Shown here: positions 23,640 to 34,302 of the stretch, in pieces
Layout of the letters: every line of letters begins with the position of its first letter
Position numbering within the stretch: the first letter of the stretch is position 1
DNA from: Acanthamoeba sp. SK_2022b
Lineage: Eukaryota > Discosea > Longamoebia > Acanthamoebidae
DNA: 64,000 nucleotides
NCBI GenBank assembly: GCA_027943245.1
Contig: JANDJZ010001751.1
Coordinates: forward strand, 124,001-188,000
Reading direction: 5' to 3'
Translations under genes and position numbers: made by a program
The notes under the pieces: model-generated
The model's database searches: none
What the model saw: the letters and a program-made list of their open reading frames with translations, nothing else
What the model was told of the DNA's origin: nothing

Positions 23640-23910
23640 TTAAAAGAAGATCTTTTTTATTTAAAGATCTCTTTATTAGATCTCTTATTAGGATCGCGAT
23701 CCTCTGTGGATAAGTGACTATTCACGATGAAGATCAGCAGATTAAGGAGGATCGTTTGCTGTGAATGATCGGTGATCCCGACGCAGATAAGCTGGGATCT
23801 AAAAGGCTTGTTATGCACAGGACAAAAAGCGCACTACGGTTGTTATTGGGATAACTACGGCTTTTACCCTGCTTTTAAGTATAGTTATCCACAATCGTTC
23901 GCACGATCTT
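23640..23910. other. oriC: Chromosomal replication origin oriC
   Basis: Lies between mnmG and mioC, the standard place. The unwinding region has three 13-mers starting GATCT at 23649, 23666 and 23679, the last being GATCTCTTATTAG. DnaA boxes: R1 TGTGGATAA (23705-23713), R2-like TTATGCACA (23811-23819), R3-like TTGGGATAA (23846-23854), and R4 TTATCCACA (23885-23893). I count 11 GATC Dam/SeqA sites between 23649 and 23908, the same crowding as E. coli oriC. The central TGAATGATCGGTGATC block is conserved. The 110 bases toward mnmG hold its promoter. Confidence 0.97.
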
Positions 23911-23918
23911 TAGGCGAA

Positions 23919-24359
23919 TTAGAGTAAATTAATCCAGTTTTTTACCCATTCCTCGGCCGGATCCTCGGGAATTTCATGTTCGGTCACGTCGATCTCGAGA
24001 CGATCGCCGATCCTTTTCGCGCCTCTGGCGATCAACAGATCGTCGATCTGTTTGATCGCACCGCAGAAGGTGTCGTATTCCGAACTGCCCAAACCGACGG
24101 CGCCGAACTGCACCTCGGAAAGATCCGGCTGTTGTTCGGCGATCTGCTCCAGCAACGGCTGAAGGTTATCCGGCAGTTCGCCGGCGCCGTGCGTGGAAGA
24201 GACCACCAGCCAGCGACCGGTCAACGGCAGCTCATCCAGTTCAGGGCCGTGCAGCATCTCGGTAGAGAAACCCGCGTCTTCCAGCTTTTCAGCCAAGTGT
24301 TCAGCCACGTATTCGGCGCTGCCAAGCGTACTGCCACTGATCAGAGTAATGTCTGCCAT
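23919..24359 (-). CDS. mioC: FMN-binding protein MioC (flavodoxin-like)
   Basis: Small flavodoxin-fold protein of 146 aa, reported to take part in biotin synthase electron transfer in vitro. The FMN phosphate loop is ITLISGSTLGSAEYVAEH, and isoalloxazine loops are SSTHGAGELPDN and GLGSSEYDTFCGA. It is transcribed toward oriC, so transcription from its promoter passes through the origin. A DnaA box upstream suggests DnaA represses it. Confidence 0.96.
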   Translation of the reverse strand: MADITLISGSTLGSAEYVAEHLAEKLEDAGFSTEMLHGPELDELPLTGRWLVVSSTHGAGELPDNLQPLLEQIAEQQPDLSEVQFGAVGLGSSEYDTFCGAIKQIDDLLIARGAKRIGDRLEIDVTEHEIPEDPAEEWVKNWINLL

Positions 24360-24428
24360 GAACCAACGATCCCAACCTTCTCACTCAAAGTGGCTGCATT
24401 GTACGCTGTGAATCGGCTGGGATCTACC

Positions 24429-24437
24429 TGTGGATAA
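24429..24437. promoter_or_regulatory. DnaA box upstream of mioC
   Basis: TGTGGATAA (complement TTATCCACA) lies in the mioC-asnC gap, 70 bases before the mioC start. A DnaA box at this site represses mioC in E. coli and ties origin transcription to DnaA levels. Confidence 0.85.
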
Positions 24438-24459
24438 TGTGGGTATGCAATTTGGCGGG

Positions 24460-24921
24460 TTACGGCACAATGGTGCGCATAATGGGGTTCTGCAGCGAGA
24501 TCAGCGTTTCGGTAGACTGGATCTCGTCGATGGTCTGGATCTTGTTGATAAGTACCTGTTGCAGCGCGTCGATCGATCGGCACATCACCTTGATAAAGAC
24601 GCTGTAGTGGCCGGTGGTGTAATAGGCTTCCACCACTTCTTCCAGGCTTTCCAGCTTCTTCAGCGCCGAAGGATAGTCTTTGGCGCTCTTTAATATGATG
24701 CCGATAAAGCAGCACACGTCATAGCCCAGCTGTTTGGGGCTGACGTCGATGCGCGCGCCGGTGATGATCCCGGCCTGTTTCATCTTCTCTACCCGCACAT
24801 GAATGGTGCCGGGGCTGACGGCGAAGTTTTTCGCCAGTTCGGCGTACGGTGTGCGCGCGTTCTCCATCAGTGCGTTGAGGATGCCGCGATCGAGATTATC
24901 GATCTGATAAATTTCCGCCAT
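24460..24921 (-). CDS. asnC: Asparagine-responsive regulator AsnC (Lrp/AsnC family)
   Basis: Transcription factor of 153 aa that activates the divergent asnA and is countered by asparagine. The N-terminal helix-turn-helix (ENARTPYAELAKNFAVSPGTIHVRVEKMK) is followed by a RAM/AsnC ligand domain with YTTGHYSVFIKVMC. Length and order match E. coli. The 155-base gap to asnA should hold its binding sites. Confidence 0.97.
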   Translation of the reverse strand: MAEIYQIDNLDRGILNALMENARTPYAELAKNFAVSPGTIHVRVEKMKQAGIITGARIDVSPKQLGYDVCCFIGIILKSAKDYPSALKKLESLEEVVEAYYTTGHYSVFIKVMCRSIDALQQVLINKIQTIDEIQSTETLISLQNPIMRTIVP

Positions 24922-25076
24922 TTAATCCCCCATTAATTAACGATTGTTGAATTCTGTCCGGGTAAAAATGAACGATTAAAAGTGAAAAGGCAATATTGAT
25001 TAGTGGATATTGAATTGGCGTGTCATTTTGTTGCTTAATCGATGGCAACAGAGACAGGTTTACAAGAGATACGGCA

Positions 25077-26069
25077 ATGAAAAAACAGTTTATCCAAAAA
25101 CAACAACAAATCAGCCAGGTCAAATCCTTCTTCTCCCGCCAGCTGGAGCAACAGCTCGGTCTGATCGAAGTGCAGGCCCCGATCCTCAGCCGTTTGGGCG
25201 ATGGCACGCAGGATAACCTCTCCGGCAGCGAGAAAGCGGTGCAGGTTAAGGTCAAAACCCTGCCGGACGCCACCTTCGAAGTGGTGCATTCACTGGCGAA
25301 ATGGAAACGCAAAACCCTGGGTAGTTACGATTTCGGCGCTGGCGAAGGCCTGTACACCCATATGAAGGCGCTGCGCCCGGATGAAGATCGCCTGACGCCT
25401 ATCCACTCGGTGTACGTCGATCAGTGGGATTGGGAGCGGGTAATGGGTGATGGTGAGCGCAGCCTGGACTACCTGAAAAGCACCGTGCGCAGCATTTACG
25501 CCGCCATCAAGGCGACGGAGGCGGAAGTCAGCCGCGAGCATGGTCTGACTCCGTTCCTGCCGGAACAGATCCACTTTGTGCACAGCGAAACCCTGCTGCA
25601 GCGCTACCCGGATCTGGACGCCAAAGGGCGCGAGCGGGCGATCGCCAAAGAGCTGGGCGCGGTATTCCTGATCGGCATCGGCGGTAAGCTGTCGCACGGC
25701 AAATCGCACGATGTGCGGGCGCCGGATTATGATGACTGGACCACGCCGGCGGCGGATGGCCTGGCGGGCCTGAACGGCGACATCGTGGTGTGGAACCCGG
25801 TGCTGCAGGACGCTTTCGAGCTGTCCTCTATGGGCATCCGCGTCGACGCCGCCGCGCTGAAACATCAGCTGGCGCTGACCGGTGACGAAGAGCGCATGAA
25901 GCTGGAGTGGCACCAGTCGTTGTTGCGCGGCGATATGCCACAGACCATCGGCGGCGGTATCGGCCAGTCGCGTTTGGTGATGCTGCTGTTGCAACTGTCG
26001 CATATCGGCCAGGTGCAGTGCGGCGTGTGGTCGCCGGAAGTGCGCGGGGCGGTCGAAGGCCTGCTCTGA
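25077..26069 (+). CDS. asnA: Aspartate-ammonia ligase (ammonia-dependent asparagine synthetase A)
   Basis: Makes asparagine from aspartate, ammonia and ATP in the cytoplasm; 330 aa. It is a class II aminoacyl-tRNA-synthetase-like fold. Motif-like stretches include [25 protein letters not shown] substrate-loop residues, [12 protein letters not shown] and the ATP-site end [15 protein letters not shown]. The ATG at 25077 gives [16 protein letters not shown], the family N-terminus; an earlier in-frame ATG at 25020 is not used. It is divergent from asnC. Confidence 0.98.
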   Translation: MKKQFIQKQQQISQVKSFFSRQLEQQLGLIEVQAPILSRLGDGTQDNLSGSEKAVQVKVKTLPDATFEVVHSLAKWKRKTLGSYDFGAGEGLYTHMKALRPDEDRLTPIHSVYVDQWDWERVMGDGERSLDYLKSTVRSIYAAIKATEAEVSREHGLTPFLPEQIHFVHSETLLQRYPDLDAKGRERAIAKELGAVFLIGIGGKLSHGKSHDVRAPDYDDWTTPAADGLAGLNGDIVVWNPVLQDAFELSSMGIRVDAAALKHQLALTGDEERMKLEWHQSLLRGDMPQTIGGGIGQSRLVMLLLQLSHIGQVQCGVWSPEVRGAVEGLL

Positions 26070-26075
26070 TCCTGC

Positions 26076-27539
26076 CTAGCGCCGCCAGCGGCGCATCAAA
26101 CGGCTTTTCAGCCCGGTATCAAAGCGCCAGATATGATCGAAGATGCGCATGATGCCGGGTTTGCCGTAGGCGGACATCGCCACCGCATGGAAACGCTGCT
26201 GGTGGCTTTGCTGCTGCTGTTTTACCTTCTTTATTACCTCCTCCGGCAATCGCTGGGCGATAAAATCGGAAATGATCACCGCATCGGCGTCGAACCAGCC
26301 GCTTTCCGCCATTTTGGTGACGGTGGCGTTCAGGCAGGCCGCCAGATCGGTGCCGCCGCGAAACTGCTGGCCGAGAAAGCGCACCGCCTGTTCGATGCCG
26401 CTGGCGGCGGTGAGTTCGTAATGCACGATCTGGTTGGCGAACAGCATGATGTAGCAGCGGCGGTTGTCCGCCAGCGCAATGCGCAGCAGCGCCAGGCAGA
26501 ACGCCTTGGCGCACTGTTCGTTGAAGCCGCCCATCGATCCTGAGGTGTCCACGCAGACGATAAACGGCCCGCGCGGCTGTTGATCCTGCTGCTGGTGGGT
26601 GACCTGGCGAATAAGGATCTGTTCCTGCCAGACGTCGCCCTGCAGGCGGTAGCTCAGCAGCCGTTTTTCCAGCAGGCGGCGATAAAACTCGAACTCCAGC
26701 TCTTCAATCCCCAGCGTCGCCAGCTCCGGCGGCAGCAGGCGCAGGATGTCATCGCTTTGATGAATGCCGCTCACTTCTTCCGGCAGCGTGGCCGGCACCT
26801 GTACCATGACCCTGAACGGTTCGGGCTGCGCGTCCTGTTGCTGCACTGCCTTGGCCTGATAGCTGCGGCCCAGCTGCTGCGCCAGCTTTTTCAGCTCTGG
26901 CTGCTGCTGCAAAAAGTTGCCGTACTCCACCAGCCGTTGGTAATCACCGCGCTGCAGCTGGCCTTTGCTCATGTCCCACAGCCTGCCGGCGGCGGTGTCG
27001 TTTTCCGACAGCAGCGGCTCCAGCGCGCCGCTCAGCGCCAGGCGCTCCTGCAGTTCCGCCATCAGCTGCTCGCGCTCTTGTTCCAGCAGCTGGTGGTGCA
27101 GCATGGTGGCCTGCAGCGTCAGGCTGATGCGCCAGCGCTGCAAGAATAGGGTTTGGAAGCTGTCGTCCAGCGGATGATTGGGCAGATCGGCGGCGTCCAC
27201 CAGCGCGCGCGCCTGTTCATAAAACGGCGAGACCAGCTGGCGCAGCAGCTCCATCGTGTCGTTGAGGTTGTGATAGAACTGGGTGTTATTCTCCAGTTGG
27301 CACTGTTGGTAGCGGTAAAATTCCTGCGCCAGCGCCGGCGGCACCATGGCCTCCTGCAGACGCTCCTTGAGCTGCAGTTTCCAGCGTGGCAGATCGCGAT
27401 CCAGCGCCCGGCGAATGGCCGGAAACTTTTTAAAGAACACCGACAGCTGCGGCGCCGCCAGCATGCCGACGATCATCTCCTCGATCATCTCGCCTTCGGT
27501 GATCGCCAGCAGCAGATCGAGCGTCTCCAGACTGAGCAT
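26076..27539 (-). CDS. viaA: VWA-domain protein ViaA, partner of RavA
   Basis: Cytoplasmic protein of 487 aa that works with the MoxR ATPase RavA; the pair is linked to respiratory-complex maturation and aminoglycoside sensitivity in E. coli. The N-terminal two thirds is helical. The C-terminal von Willebrand A domain has the MIDAS motif DTSGSMGG (about residue 335) and the later FRGGTDLA and [10 protein letters not shown]. The C-terminus [16 protein letters not shown] matches the family. It starts two bases after the ravA stop and ends convergent with asnA, six bases away. Confidence 0.97.
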   Translation of the reverse strand: MLSLETLDLLLAITEGEMIEEMIVGMLAAPQLSVFFKKFPAIRRALDRDLPRWKLQLKERLQEAMVPPALAQEFYRYQQCQLENNTQFYHNLNDTMELLRQLVSPFYEQARALVDAADLPNHPLDDSFQTLFLQRWRISLTLQATMLHHQLLEQEREQLMAELQERLALSGALEPLLSENDTAAGRLWDMSKGQLQRGDYQRLVEYGNFLQQQPELKKLAQQLGRSYQAKAVQQQDAQPEPFRVMVQVPATLPEEVSGIHQSDDILRLLPPELATLGIEELEFEFYRRLLEKRLLSYRLQGDVWQEQILIRQVTHQQQDQQPRGPFIVCVDTSGSMGGFNEQCAKAFCLALLRIALADNRRCYIMLFANQIVHYELTAASGIEQAVRFLGQQFRGGTDLAACLNATVTKMAESGWFDADAVIISDFIAQRLPEEVIKKVKQQQQSHQQRFHAVAMSAYGKPGIMRIFDHIWRFDTGLKSRLMRRWRR

Positions 27540-27541
27540 GG

Positions 27542-29050
27542 TTACTGGCCGCGCATTTGCTGCAGTTGCCGTTTAACCTGCTCTGCCACCTGCAGCAGAC
27601 TGGCTTCGATCTTGGCCAGGCCGGCGGCGGGGGTGAACAGACAGGGCTGATGCTGGCTGAAGGCGCGGCGCTGCTCCGCCAGGCGCTGGGCCAACGCGTC
27701 CATTTCATCCAGCAGCGCCTGCGGCGTGGCGGTGGCCTGTTTGCCCGGCAGCGCCAGCAGCGAAGGCTGGCGGCTGACGTCCAGCACCGTCAGGTGCAGT
27801 TGGTCGTCGACCTCCAAATCGATCGGCTGCGCGAAGCCGATGCCGTTCAGCTTGGCGCGCACGTCGCCGCCTTTTTGCAGCCAGTTATCCAGCACGCTGC
27901 TCTCGATGCTCAGATGGTTGACCTGAATGTCATGCAGCTGCAGCGGTTTTTGCAGCAGCAGAGTGAGAGTGCCGCCGGCGAACGGCGTGGCCGGCGCGTA
28001 TTGCGGTTTGCGGCTGAACATGCCGCCCTTTTTCACCAGGCTGATGGCCTGCCGGTCGCTTTGTTGTTGCTGATCCTGCAGCCAGCGGGTGTGGATTTGT
28101 TGCAGTTGGATCAACATCGACTGCTGCTGATAGGCCGATTCGGTCAGCAGCTGATCGATCTGCTGTTGCAGCAGTTTCAGCGAGGTGAGATCGTGCCACA
28201 GGCAGTCTTTCAGCAGCATCAGGTCGAGCGGGGCGATGGCGTCGCGCCCGCTGAAGAAGGCGCAGGCCTGCAGCAGGCGCAGGGCCTTTTTCCAGCGTCG
28301 GTCGGAGACGTACGGCGCCTGTTCCAGCGCGTCCAGCCGCTGGCGCAGCTGGAAAATCAGCTCAAAGCAGGCTTCCGGCAGCGCCACCTTGTCGATCTGC
28401 GGTTGCCACTGCAGAAACTCTTCATCGCTGACGCTCAGCGCCGCCGGCACCGGGTTTTGGCTCTCGTTTTGGCGGTTGACCAGCAGCGAGCGGAAATTCT
28501 GTTTATCCTGCACCTTGTCCAGCCACAGGCGGATCAGCATGCGGTCATATAAGGCTTCGAGGCTGTTGTCCGCTTCGGGCAGTTCGTTGGAGGCGGTGAC
28601 CAGCAGGCGCAGCGGGATCGGTTCTTCGCTGTTGCCGTTGCGAAAGCGCCGTTCGTTGATCGCCGTCAGCAGGGTGTTGAGGATCGCCGGGCCGGCCTTC
28701 CAGATTTCGTCCAGGAACACGATCTCTGCTTCGGGCAGGTAGCCGGTTGTCAGGCGCTGATAGCGCCCTTCATCTTTCAGCGCCTGAATAGAGAGCGGGC
28801 CGAAGACCTCTTCCGGCGTGGAAAATCGCGTCATCAGGTATTCAAAGGAACGGGCGTTGCGGAAGGCAAACTTCAGCCGGCGCGCGATCAGGCTCTTGGC
28901 GATGCCGGGCGGGCCGAGCAGGAATACGCTTTCGCCGCTCAGCGCCGCGAGCAGGCACAGGCGGATCGCTTCTTGCCGCTCATAAAGACCGCTCTCCAGC
29001 GCGCTGCTGAGGCGGGAAATTCGTTCTGCCAGAAGGGATGATGGCGTCAT
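27542..29050 (-). CDS. ravA: MoxR-family AAA+ ATPase RavA
   Basis: Hexameric AAA+ ATPase of 502 aa that acts with ViaA and, in E. coli, binds the lysine decarboxylase LdcI. Walker A is [15 protein letters not shown] (about residue 45), Walker B is [13 protein letters not shown], sensor 1 is [10 protein letters not shown], and the middle and C-terminal parts carry the triple-helical LARA-like region. The start is set at 29050 ([14 protein letters not shown]) by family match; the longer in-frame reading lacks support. It is first of the ravA-viaA pair and divergent from kup. Confidence 0.96.
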   Translation of the reverse strand: MTPSSLLAERISRLSSALESGLYERQEAIRLCLLAALSGESVFLLGPPGIAKSLIARRLKFAFRNARSFEYLMTRFSTPEEVFGPLSIQALKDEGRYQRLTTGYLPEAEIVFLDEIWKAGPAILNTLLTAINERRFRNGNSEEPIPLRLLVTASNELPEADNSLEALYDRMLIRLWLDKVQDKQNFRSLLVNRQNESQNPVPAALSVSDEEFLQWQPQIDKVALPEACFELIFQLRQRLDALEQAPYVSDRRWKKALRLLQACAFFSGRDAIAPLDLMLLKDCLWHDLTSLKLLQQQIDQLLTESAYQQQSMLIQLQQIHTRWLQDQQQQSDRQAISLVKKGGMFSRKPQYAPATPFAGGTLTLLLQKPLQLHDIQVNHLSIESSVLDNWLQKGGDVRAKLNGIGFAQPIDLEVDDQLHLTVLDVSRQPSLLALPGKQATATPQALLDEMDALAQRLAEQRRAFSQHQPCLFTPAAGLAKIEASLLQVAEQVKRQLQQMRGQ

Positions 29051-29333
29051 ATAATTGTCGCATTGTCCGAGAGTTAGCCAATCTTGGTCGATAATCCGAT
29101 GATAAACCACCATTATTTTTAGTGGTATAGCTTATTGATTAGTAATATTTTTCTAAGCTGTGCCGGATATCCGGTTCACATTTTGTTTATTTTTCGGCTC
29201 TGATATAAGGGTAGGCAAGGCGTATAAATGGTGCATACTGTGCGGCTTTCTGGTGGGCGTGACGGATCTTTGAGCCCGTATTTTGCCTGATGCGGATGCA
29301 TCGCTAACGGATGTTCTGATAAAGAAACGAATT
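29051..29333. promoter_or_regulatory. Divergent promoter region ravA / kup
   Basis: This 283-base gap separates two genes read apart. On the plus strand, TTTGTT (29181-29186) and TATAAG (29203-29208) 16 bases apart could serve kup, followed by a leader of about 120 bases. The ravA side is AT-rich but has no clear promoter. Confidence 0.4.
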
Positions 29334-31202
29334 ATGAGCGCAGAGCATAAGCAGTCCTTATCGGCGGTAACCCTGGCGGCCATCGGCGTGGTCTACGGTG
29401 ATATCGGCACCAGCCCTCTCTATACGCTGAGAGAGTGTTTCTCCGGCCATTACGGCTTCGATGTTCGTCCAGACGTGGTTTTCGGCTTCCTGTCGCTGAT
29501 TTTCTGGATGCTGATCGTGATCGTTTCCCTCAAATATCTCACCTACGTGATGCGCGCGGACAACGCCGGCGAGGGCGGTATCCTGACGCTGATGTCGCTG
29601 GCCGGGCGCAACACCTCGGCGCGCACTACCGCGGTGCTGGTGATACTGGGCCTGATCGGCGGCAGCTTCTTCTATGGCGAGGTGGTGATCACCCCGGCTA
29701 TCTCGGTGATGTCGGCGATCGAGGGGCTGGAAATCGCCGCGCCTGCGCTTGACGCCTATATCGTGCCGCTCTCCATTCTGGTACTGACGCTGCTGTTCGC
29801 CATTCAAAAGCACGGCACCGGCAGCGTTGGCAAGCTGTTCGCTCCGGTGATGCTGCTGTGGTTCATCGTGTTGGCGGTGCTGGGCGCGCGCAGCATCATT
29901 TCGAACCCGGAAGTGCTGCAGGCGCTGAACCCCAAATGGGCGCTCAACTTCTTCATGGAATATAAGAAGGTGTCGTTCTTCGCGCTGGGGGCGGTGGTGC
30001 TGTCGATCACCGGCGTCGAGGCGCTGTATGCCGATATGGGGCACTTCGGCAAGTTCCCGATTCGCCTGGCCTGGTTCACCGTGGTGTTGCCATCGCTGGT
30101 GCTCAACTACTTCGGCCAGGGCGCGCTGCTGCTGAAAAACCCGGAGGCGATCAAAAACCCGTTCTTCCTGCTGGCACCCGACTGGGCGCTGATCCCGCTG
30201 CTGATTCTGGCGACCCTGGCAACGGTTATCGCCTCGCAGGCGGTGATTTCCGGCGTCTTCTCGCTGACTCGCCAGGCGGTGCGTCTGGGCTATCTGTCGC
30301 CGATGCGTATCATTCACACTTCGGAAATGGAATCCGGCCAGATCTATATTCCGGTGATCAACTGGACGCTGTACATCTCGGTGGTGCTGGTGATCATCGG
30401 CTTCGAACACTCCAGCAATCTGGCGGCGGCGTACGGCATCGCCGTCACCGGCACCATGGTGCTGACCAGCATTCTGGTCACCTCGGTGGCGATCAACAAC
30501 TGGCACTGGAATCGCTTCCTGGCGATCGGCATCGTGACCATCTTGCTGATCATCGACGTGCCGATGTTCTCCGCCAACGCCCTGAAGCTGTTCTCCGGCG
30601 GCTGGTTGCCGCTGACCTTGGCGCTGGTGATGTTCCTCATTATGACCACTTGGAAGAGCGAGCGCTTCCGCCTGCTGCGCCGCCTGCATGAACACGGCAA
30701 CTCGCTGGAGGCGATGATTGCCTCGCTGGAGAAATCGCCGCCGGTGCGGGTGCCGGGTACCGCGGTGTTCATGTCGCGCGCCACCAACGTCATTCCTTTT
30801 GCGCTGCTGCACAACCTGAAGCACAACAAGGTGCTGCATGAGCGCGTGGTGCTGCTGACGCTGCGCACCGAGGATGCGCCTTACGTGCACAACGTGCGCC
30901 GGGTGACCATTGAACAGCTGTCGCCAACCTTCTGGCGGGTGGTCGCCAGCTACGGCTGGCGCGAAACGCCGAACGTCGAGGAGGTGTTCCACCGCTGCGG
31001 GTTGGAAGGGTTGCCGTGCCGCATGTCGGAGACCTCGTTCTTCATGTCCCATGAGTCGCTGATCCTCACCAAGCGGCCGTGGTACCTCTATTTGCGCGGT
31101 AAACTGTTCGTCGCCCTGAGCCGCAACGCGCTGCGCGCGCCGGATCAGTTTGAGATCCCGCCGAACCGGGTCATCGAGCTCGGCACGCAGGTCGAGATTT
31201 AA
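29334..31202 (+). CDS. kup: Low-affinity K+/H+ symporter Kup
   Basis: Constitutive potassium uptake at low pH; 622 aa. About twelve membrane helices fill residues 1-440, including the family signatures [52 protein letters not shown] and [16 protein letters not shown] hydrophilic C-terminal domain ends [20 protein letters not shown]. The ATG at 29334 ([14 protein letters not shown]) fits the family start. A strong terminator follows. Confidence 0.98.
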   Translation: MSAEHKQSLSAVTLAAIGVVYGDIGTSPLYTLRECFSGHYGFDVRPDVVFGFLSLIFWMLIVIVSLKYLTYVMRADNAGEGGILTLMSLAGRNTSARTTAVLVILGLIGGSFFYGEVVITPAISVMSAIEGLEIAAPALDAYIVPLSILVLTLLFAIQKHGTGSVGKLFAPVMLLWFIVLAVLGARSIISNPEVLQALNPKWALNFFMEYKKVSFFALGAVVLSITGVEALYADMGHFGKFPIRLAWFTVVLPSLVLNYFGQGALLLKNPEAIKNPFFLLAPDWALIPLLILATLATVIASQAVISGVFSLTRQAVRLGYLSPMRIIHTSEMESGQIYIPVINWTLYISVVLVIIGFEHSSNLAAAYGIAVTGTMVLTSILVTSVAINNWHWNRFLAIGIVTILLIIDVPMFSANALKLFSGGWLPLTLALVMFLIMTTWKSERFRLLRRLHEHGNSLEAMIASLEKSPPVRVPGTAVFMSRATNVIPFALLHNLKHNKVLHERVVLLTLRTEDAPYVHNVRRVTIEQLSPTFWRVVASYGWRETPNVEEVFHRCGLEGLPCRMSETSFFMSHESLILTKRPWYLYLRGKLFVALSRNALRAPDQFEIPPNRVIELGTQVEI

Positions 31203-31212
31203 CCCGCCTGAT

Positions 31213-31243
31213 AAGGGGCTCAGCATGGCTGAGCCCCTTTTGT
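31213..31243 (+). terminator. Intrinsic terminator of kup
   Basis: Perfect 12-bp stem AAGGGGCTCAGC / GCTGAGCCCCTT with a three-base loop, followed by TTTG. It starts 10 bases after the kup stop codon. Confidence 0.88.
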
Positions 31244-31263
31244 TTGTGCTTTGTCCGTGCGTG

Positions 31264-31279
31264 AACGAAACGTTTCGAT
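31264..31279. promoter_or_regulatory. Upstream RbsR-type operator of the rbs operon
   Basis: AACGAAACGTTTCGAT contains a perfect 12-base palindrome CGAAACGTTTCG, the core of LacI-family RbsR/PurR-type sites. It lies exactly 80 bases (centre to centre) upstream of the second operator. The adjoining ATAGCGATCACAC resembles half of a CRP site. Confidence 0.8.
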
Positions 31280-31343
31280 AGCGATCACACTTCTGCATTG
31301 TCCCGGTTGCCTTCCCCTGCCGTTTTTTTAAACTCCCCCAGAG

Positions 31344-31359
31344 AGCGAAACGTTTCGCT
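31344..31359. promoter_or_regulatory. Main RbsR operator of the rbs operon
   Basis: AGCGAAACGTTTCGCT is a perfect 16-base palindrome, 14 bases before the rbsD ATG. It overlaps the region where transcription should begin, so RbsR bound here would block initiation until ribose is present. Confidence 0.88.
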
Positions 31360-31373
31360 AGCGGAGTGAGAAG

Positions 31374-31793
31374 ATGAAAAAAGGCGTATTACTGAATTCC
31401 GACGTGTCTGCCGTGATTGCCCGGCTGGGGCATACCGACCAGCTCACCCTGTGCGATGCGGGCCTGCCGATACCGACGGAAACGCAGCGCATCGATCTGG
31501 CGCTGACGCAGGGCGTGCCGACCTTCATGCAGGTGTTCGCGGCGGTCACGCAAGAGATGCAGGTAGAAAGCGCCATCCTGGCGGAAGAGATCGTGAAACA
31601 GAATCCGTCGCTCCACGAGGCACTGTTGGCTGAACTGACCGCATTGGGTCAACGCCAGGGCAATACCATCAGCGTGCGCTATATCAGCCATCAGGCGTTT
31701 AAAGCGCAAACCGGGCACAGCCGGGCGGTGATCCGCAGCGGGGAGTGTTCGCCTTATGCGAACGTGATCCTGTGCGCCGGCGTAACTTTCTGA
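31374..31793 (+). CDS. rbsD: D-ribose pyranase RbsD
   Basis: Interconverts beta-pyranose and beta-furanose forms of ribose, giving RbsK its substrate; a ring-shaped cytoplasmic oligomer. It has 139 aa, the usual length. Conserved catalytic stretches: [21 protein letters not shown] (His20 region) and the C-terminal [17 protein letters not shown]. It is the first gene of rbsDACBKR, with a GTGAGAAG ribosome-binding region, and ends seven bases before rbsA. Confidence 0.97.
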   Translation: MKKGVLLNSDVSAVIARLGHTDQLTLCDAGLPIPTETQRIDLALTQGVPTFMQVFAAVTQEMQVESAILAEEIVKQNPSLHEALLAELTALGQRQGNTISVRYISHQAFKAQTGHSRAVIRSGECSPYANVILCAGVTF

Positions 31794-31800
31794 GGCGCGT

Positions 31801-33306
31801 ATGCAACCTTTACTGCAACTGAAAGGGATTGATAAAGCCTTTCCCGGCGTGAAGGCGCTTTCCGGCGCTGCCCTCAGCGTCTATCCCGGCAAGGTGATGG
31901 CGCTGGTGGGAGAAAACGGCGCCGGGAAGTCCACCATGATGAAAGTGCTGACCGGCATCTACCAGAAAGACGCAGGCAGCCAGTATTTTCTCGGTAAAGA
32001 GGTGGCGTTCAACGGGCCTAAGGATTCGCAGGAAGCGGGCATCGGCATTATCCATCAGGAGCTGAACCTGATCCCGCAGCTGACGATTGCGGAAAACATC
32101 TTCCTCGGCCGCGAGTTCGTCAACCGTTTCGGCCGCATTGACTGGAAGCGCATGTACGCCGAGGCCGATCGCTTGTTGGCGCGTCTCAATCTGCGCTACA
32201 GCAGCCACCGACTGGTGGGCGAACTGTCGATCGGCGATCAGCAGATGGTGGAGATCGCCAAGGTGCTGAGCTTCGAATCGAAAGTGATCATCATGGATGA
32301 ACCGACCGATGCGCTGACCGACACCGAAACTGCCTCGCTGTTCAAGGTGATCAACGAGCTGAAGGCCGAAGGGCGCGGCATCGTGTATATCTCGCACCGC
32401 CTGAAAGAGATTTTTGAAATCTGCGACGACGTGACCGTATTCCGCGACGGGCAGTTTATCGCCGAGCGGCCGGTGAGCGAGCTGCAGGAAGATTCGCTGA
32501 TTGAGATGATGGTCGGCCGCAAGCTGGAAGAGCAGTACCCGCGCCTGGATTTGCCGTGCGGGGAAAAACGGCTGGACGTCAGCCACCTTTCCGGCCCCGG
32601 CGTTGAAGACGTCAGCTTTACGCTGTACCGCGGCGAGATCCTCGGCGTGGCCGGGCTGATGGGCGCCGGGCGCACCGAATTGATGAAAATCCTGTACGGC
32701 GCCGCCCCGCGCAAGGCCGGCTCCGTCAGCCTGGACGGTCGCGACGTGGTCACCCATTCGCCGCAGGACGGGTTGGCGAACGGCATCGTCTATATCTCGG
32801 AAGACCGCAAACGCGACGGCCTGGTGCTGGGCATGTCGGTGAAGGAAAACATGTCGCTGACCGCGCTGCGCTATTTCAGCCGCGCCGACGGCAGCCTGAA
32901 ACAGGCCGACGAGCGGCAGGCGGTGGGGGATTTCATCCGGCTGTTCAATATAAAAACGCCGTCGATGGAGCAGCCGATCGGTCTGCTTTCCGGCGGCAAT
33001 CAGCAAAAAGTGGCGATCGCCCGCGGCCTGATGACCCGGCCGAAGGTACTGATCCTCGATGAGCCGACGCGCGGCGTCGACGTTGGCGCCAAAAAAGAGA
33101 TCTATCAGTTAATCAACCAGTTCAAGCAGGAAGGGCTGAGCATCATTCTGGTGTCCTCGGAAATGCCGGAGGTGATGGGCATGAGCGATCGCATTCTGGT
33201 GATGCACGAAGGGCATCTCAGCGGCGAGTTCCCGATTGAACAGGCCACCCAGGAAGCGTTGATGGCGGCAGCCGTCGGCAAGCAATACGGCGTAAAGCAG
33301 GAGTAA
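31801..33306 (+). CDS. rbsA: Ribose ABC transporter ATPase RbsA
   Basis: Tandem-ABC ATPase of 501 aa for the ribose importer. The first half has Walker [11 protein letters not shown], signature [13 protein letters not shown] and Walker [12 protein letters not shown]. The second half has a degenerate Walker [12 protein letters not shown], with signature [13 protein letters not shown] and [15 protein letters not shown]. This one-active, one-degenerate design is normal for sugar importers of this class. It is preceded by rbsD and followed by rbsC after six bases. Confidence 0.98.
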   Translation: MQPLLQLKGIDKAFPGVKALSGAALSVYPGKVMALVGENGAGKSTMMKVLTGIYQKDAGSQYFLGKEVAFNGPKDSQEAGIGIIHQELNLIPQLTIAENIFLGREFVNRFGRIDWKRMYAEADRLLARLNLRYSSHRLVGELSIGDQQMVEIAKVLSFESKVIIMDEPTDALTDTETASLFKVINELKAEGRGIVYISHRLKEIFEICDDVTVFRDGQFIAERPVSELQEDSLIEMMVGRKLEEQYPRLDLPCGEKRLDVSHLSGPGVEDVSFTLYRGEILGVAGLMGAGRTELMKILYGAAPRKAGSVSLDGRDVVTHSPQDGLANGIVYISEDRKRDGLVLGMSVKENMSLTALRYFSRADGSLKQADERQAVGDFIRLFNIKTPSMEQPIGLLSGGNQQKVAIARGLMTRPKVLILDEPTRGVDVGAKKEIYQLINQFKQEGLSIILVSSEMPEVMGMSDRILVMHEGHLSGEFPIEQATQEALMAAAVGKQYGVKQE

Positions 33307-33312
33307 TCAGAT

Positions 33313-34281
33313 ATGAGTTCCCAGACTATCGCAGCTAAGCGCTGGTTCAGTAAAGAGTGGCTGTTAGAGCAGAAGTCGTTGATTGCGCTGCTGGTGCTGA
33401 TCGCCGTGGTCTCTTCCATGAGCCCGAACTTCTTCACCCTGAACAACCTGTTCAATATTCTGCAGCAGACCTCGGTGAACGCCATCATGGCGGTGGGGAT
33501 GACGCTGGTGATCCTCACCTCCGGCATCGATCTGTCGGTGGGATCGCTGCTGGCGCTCACCGGCGCGGTGGCGGCGTCGATCGTCGGCTTTGAGGTCAAC
33601 GCGCTGGTGGCGGTGGCGGCGGCATTGGCGCTGGGCGCCGCGGTTGGCGCCTGCACCGGGGTGATCGTCGCCAAAGGCAAAGTGCAGGCCTTTATCGCCA
33701 CGCTGGTGATGATGCTGCTGCTGCGCGGTGTCACCATGGTGTACACCAACGGCAGCCCGGTCAACACCGGTTTCACCGACGTGGCCGACACCTTCGGCTG
33801 GTTCGGCATCGGCCGCCCGCTGGGCGTGCCTACGCCGATCTGGATCATGGCGATCGTGTTCATCGCCGCCTGGTATATGCTGCATCATACGCGCCTGGGC
33901 CGCTATATTTATGCCCTGGGCGGCAACGAAGCGGCGACCCGCCTCTCCGGCATCAGCGTCGATAAAGTGAAGATTATCGTCTACTCGCTGTGCGGCCTGC
34001 TGGCGGCGCTGGCCGGGGTGATCGAAGTGGCGCGCCTGTCGTCGGCGCAGCCGACCGCCGGCACCGGCTATGAGCTGGACGCCATCGCCGCCGTGGTGCT
34101 GGGCGGCACCAGCCTGGCCGGCGGCAAGGGCCGCATCGTCGGCACGCTGATCGGGGCGCTGATCCTCGGCTTCCTGAACAACGGCCTGAATTTACTGGGT
34201 GTTTCTTCCTACTACCAAATGATCGTGAAGGCAGTGGTGATACTGCTGGCGGTTCTGGTAGATAACAAAAGCAACAAGTAA
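33313..34281 (+). CDS. rbsC: Ribose ABC transporter permease RbsC
   Basis: Membrane channel of the ribose importer, 322 aa and about ten helices. Family stretches include VGMTLVILTSGIDLSVGSLLALTG, the EAA-like loop GGNEAATRLSGISVDKVKI, and AGTGYELDAIAAVVLGGTSLAGGKG. Its C-terminus VLVDNKSNK is close to that of E. coli. Between rbsA and rbsB, spacing 6 and 21 bases. Confidence 0.98.
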   Translation: MSSQTIAAKRWFSKEWLLEQKSLIALLVLIAVVSSMSPNFFTLNNLFNILQQTSVNAIMAVGMTLVILTSGIDLSVGSLLALTGAVAASIVGFEVNALVAVAAALALGAAVGACTGVIVAKGKVQAFIATLVMMLLLRGVTMVYTNGSPVNTGFTDVADTFGWFGIGRPLGVPTPIWIMAIVFIAAWYMLHHTRLGRYIYALGGNEAATRLSGISVDKVKIIVYSLCGLLAALAGVIEVARLSSAQPTAGTGYELDAIAAVVLGGTSLAGGKGRIVGTLIGALILGFLNNGLNLLGVSSYYQMIVKAVVILLAVLVDNKSNK

Positions 34282-34302
34282 CCTCCCCCTACAGGAATCA
34301 CG

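Noticed and set aside
29358..31298. Minus-strand ORF of 646 codons opposite kup
   Set aside because: Low-complexity His/Gln/Arg sequence antisense to an obvious potassium transporter gene.
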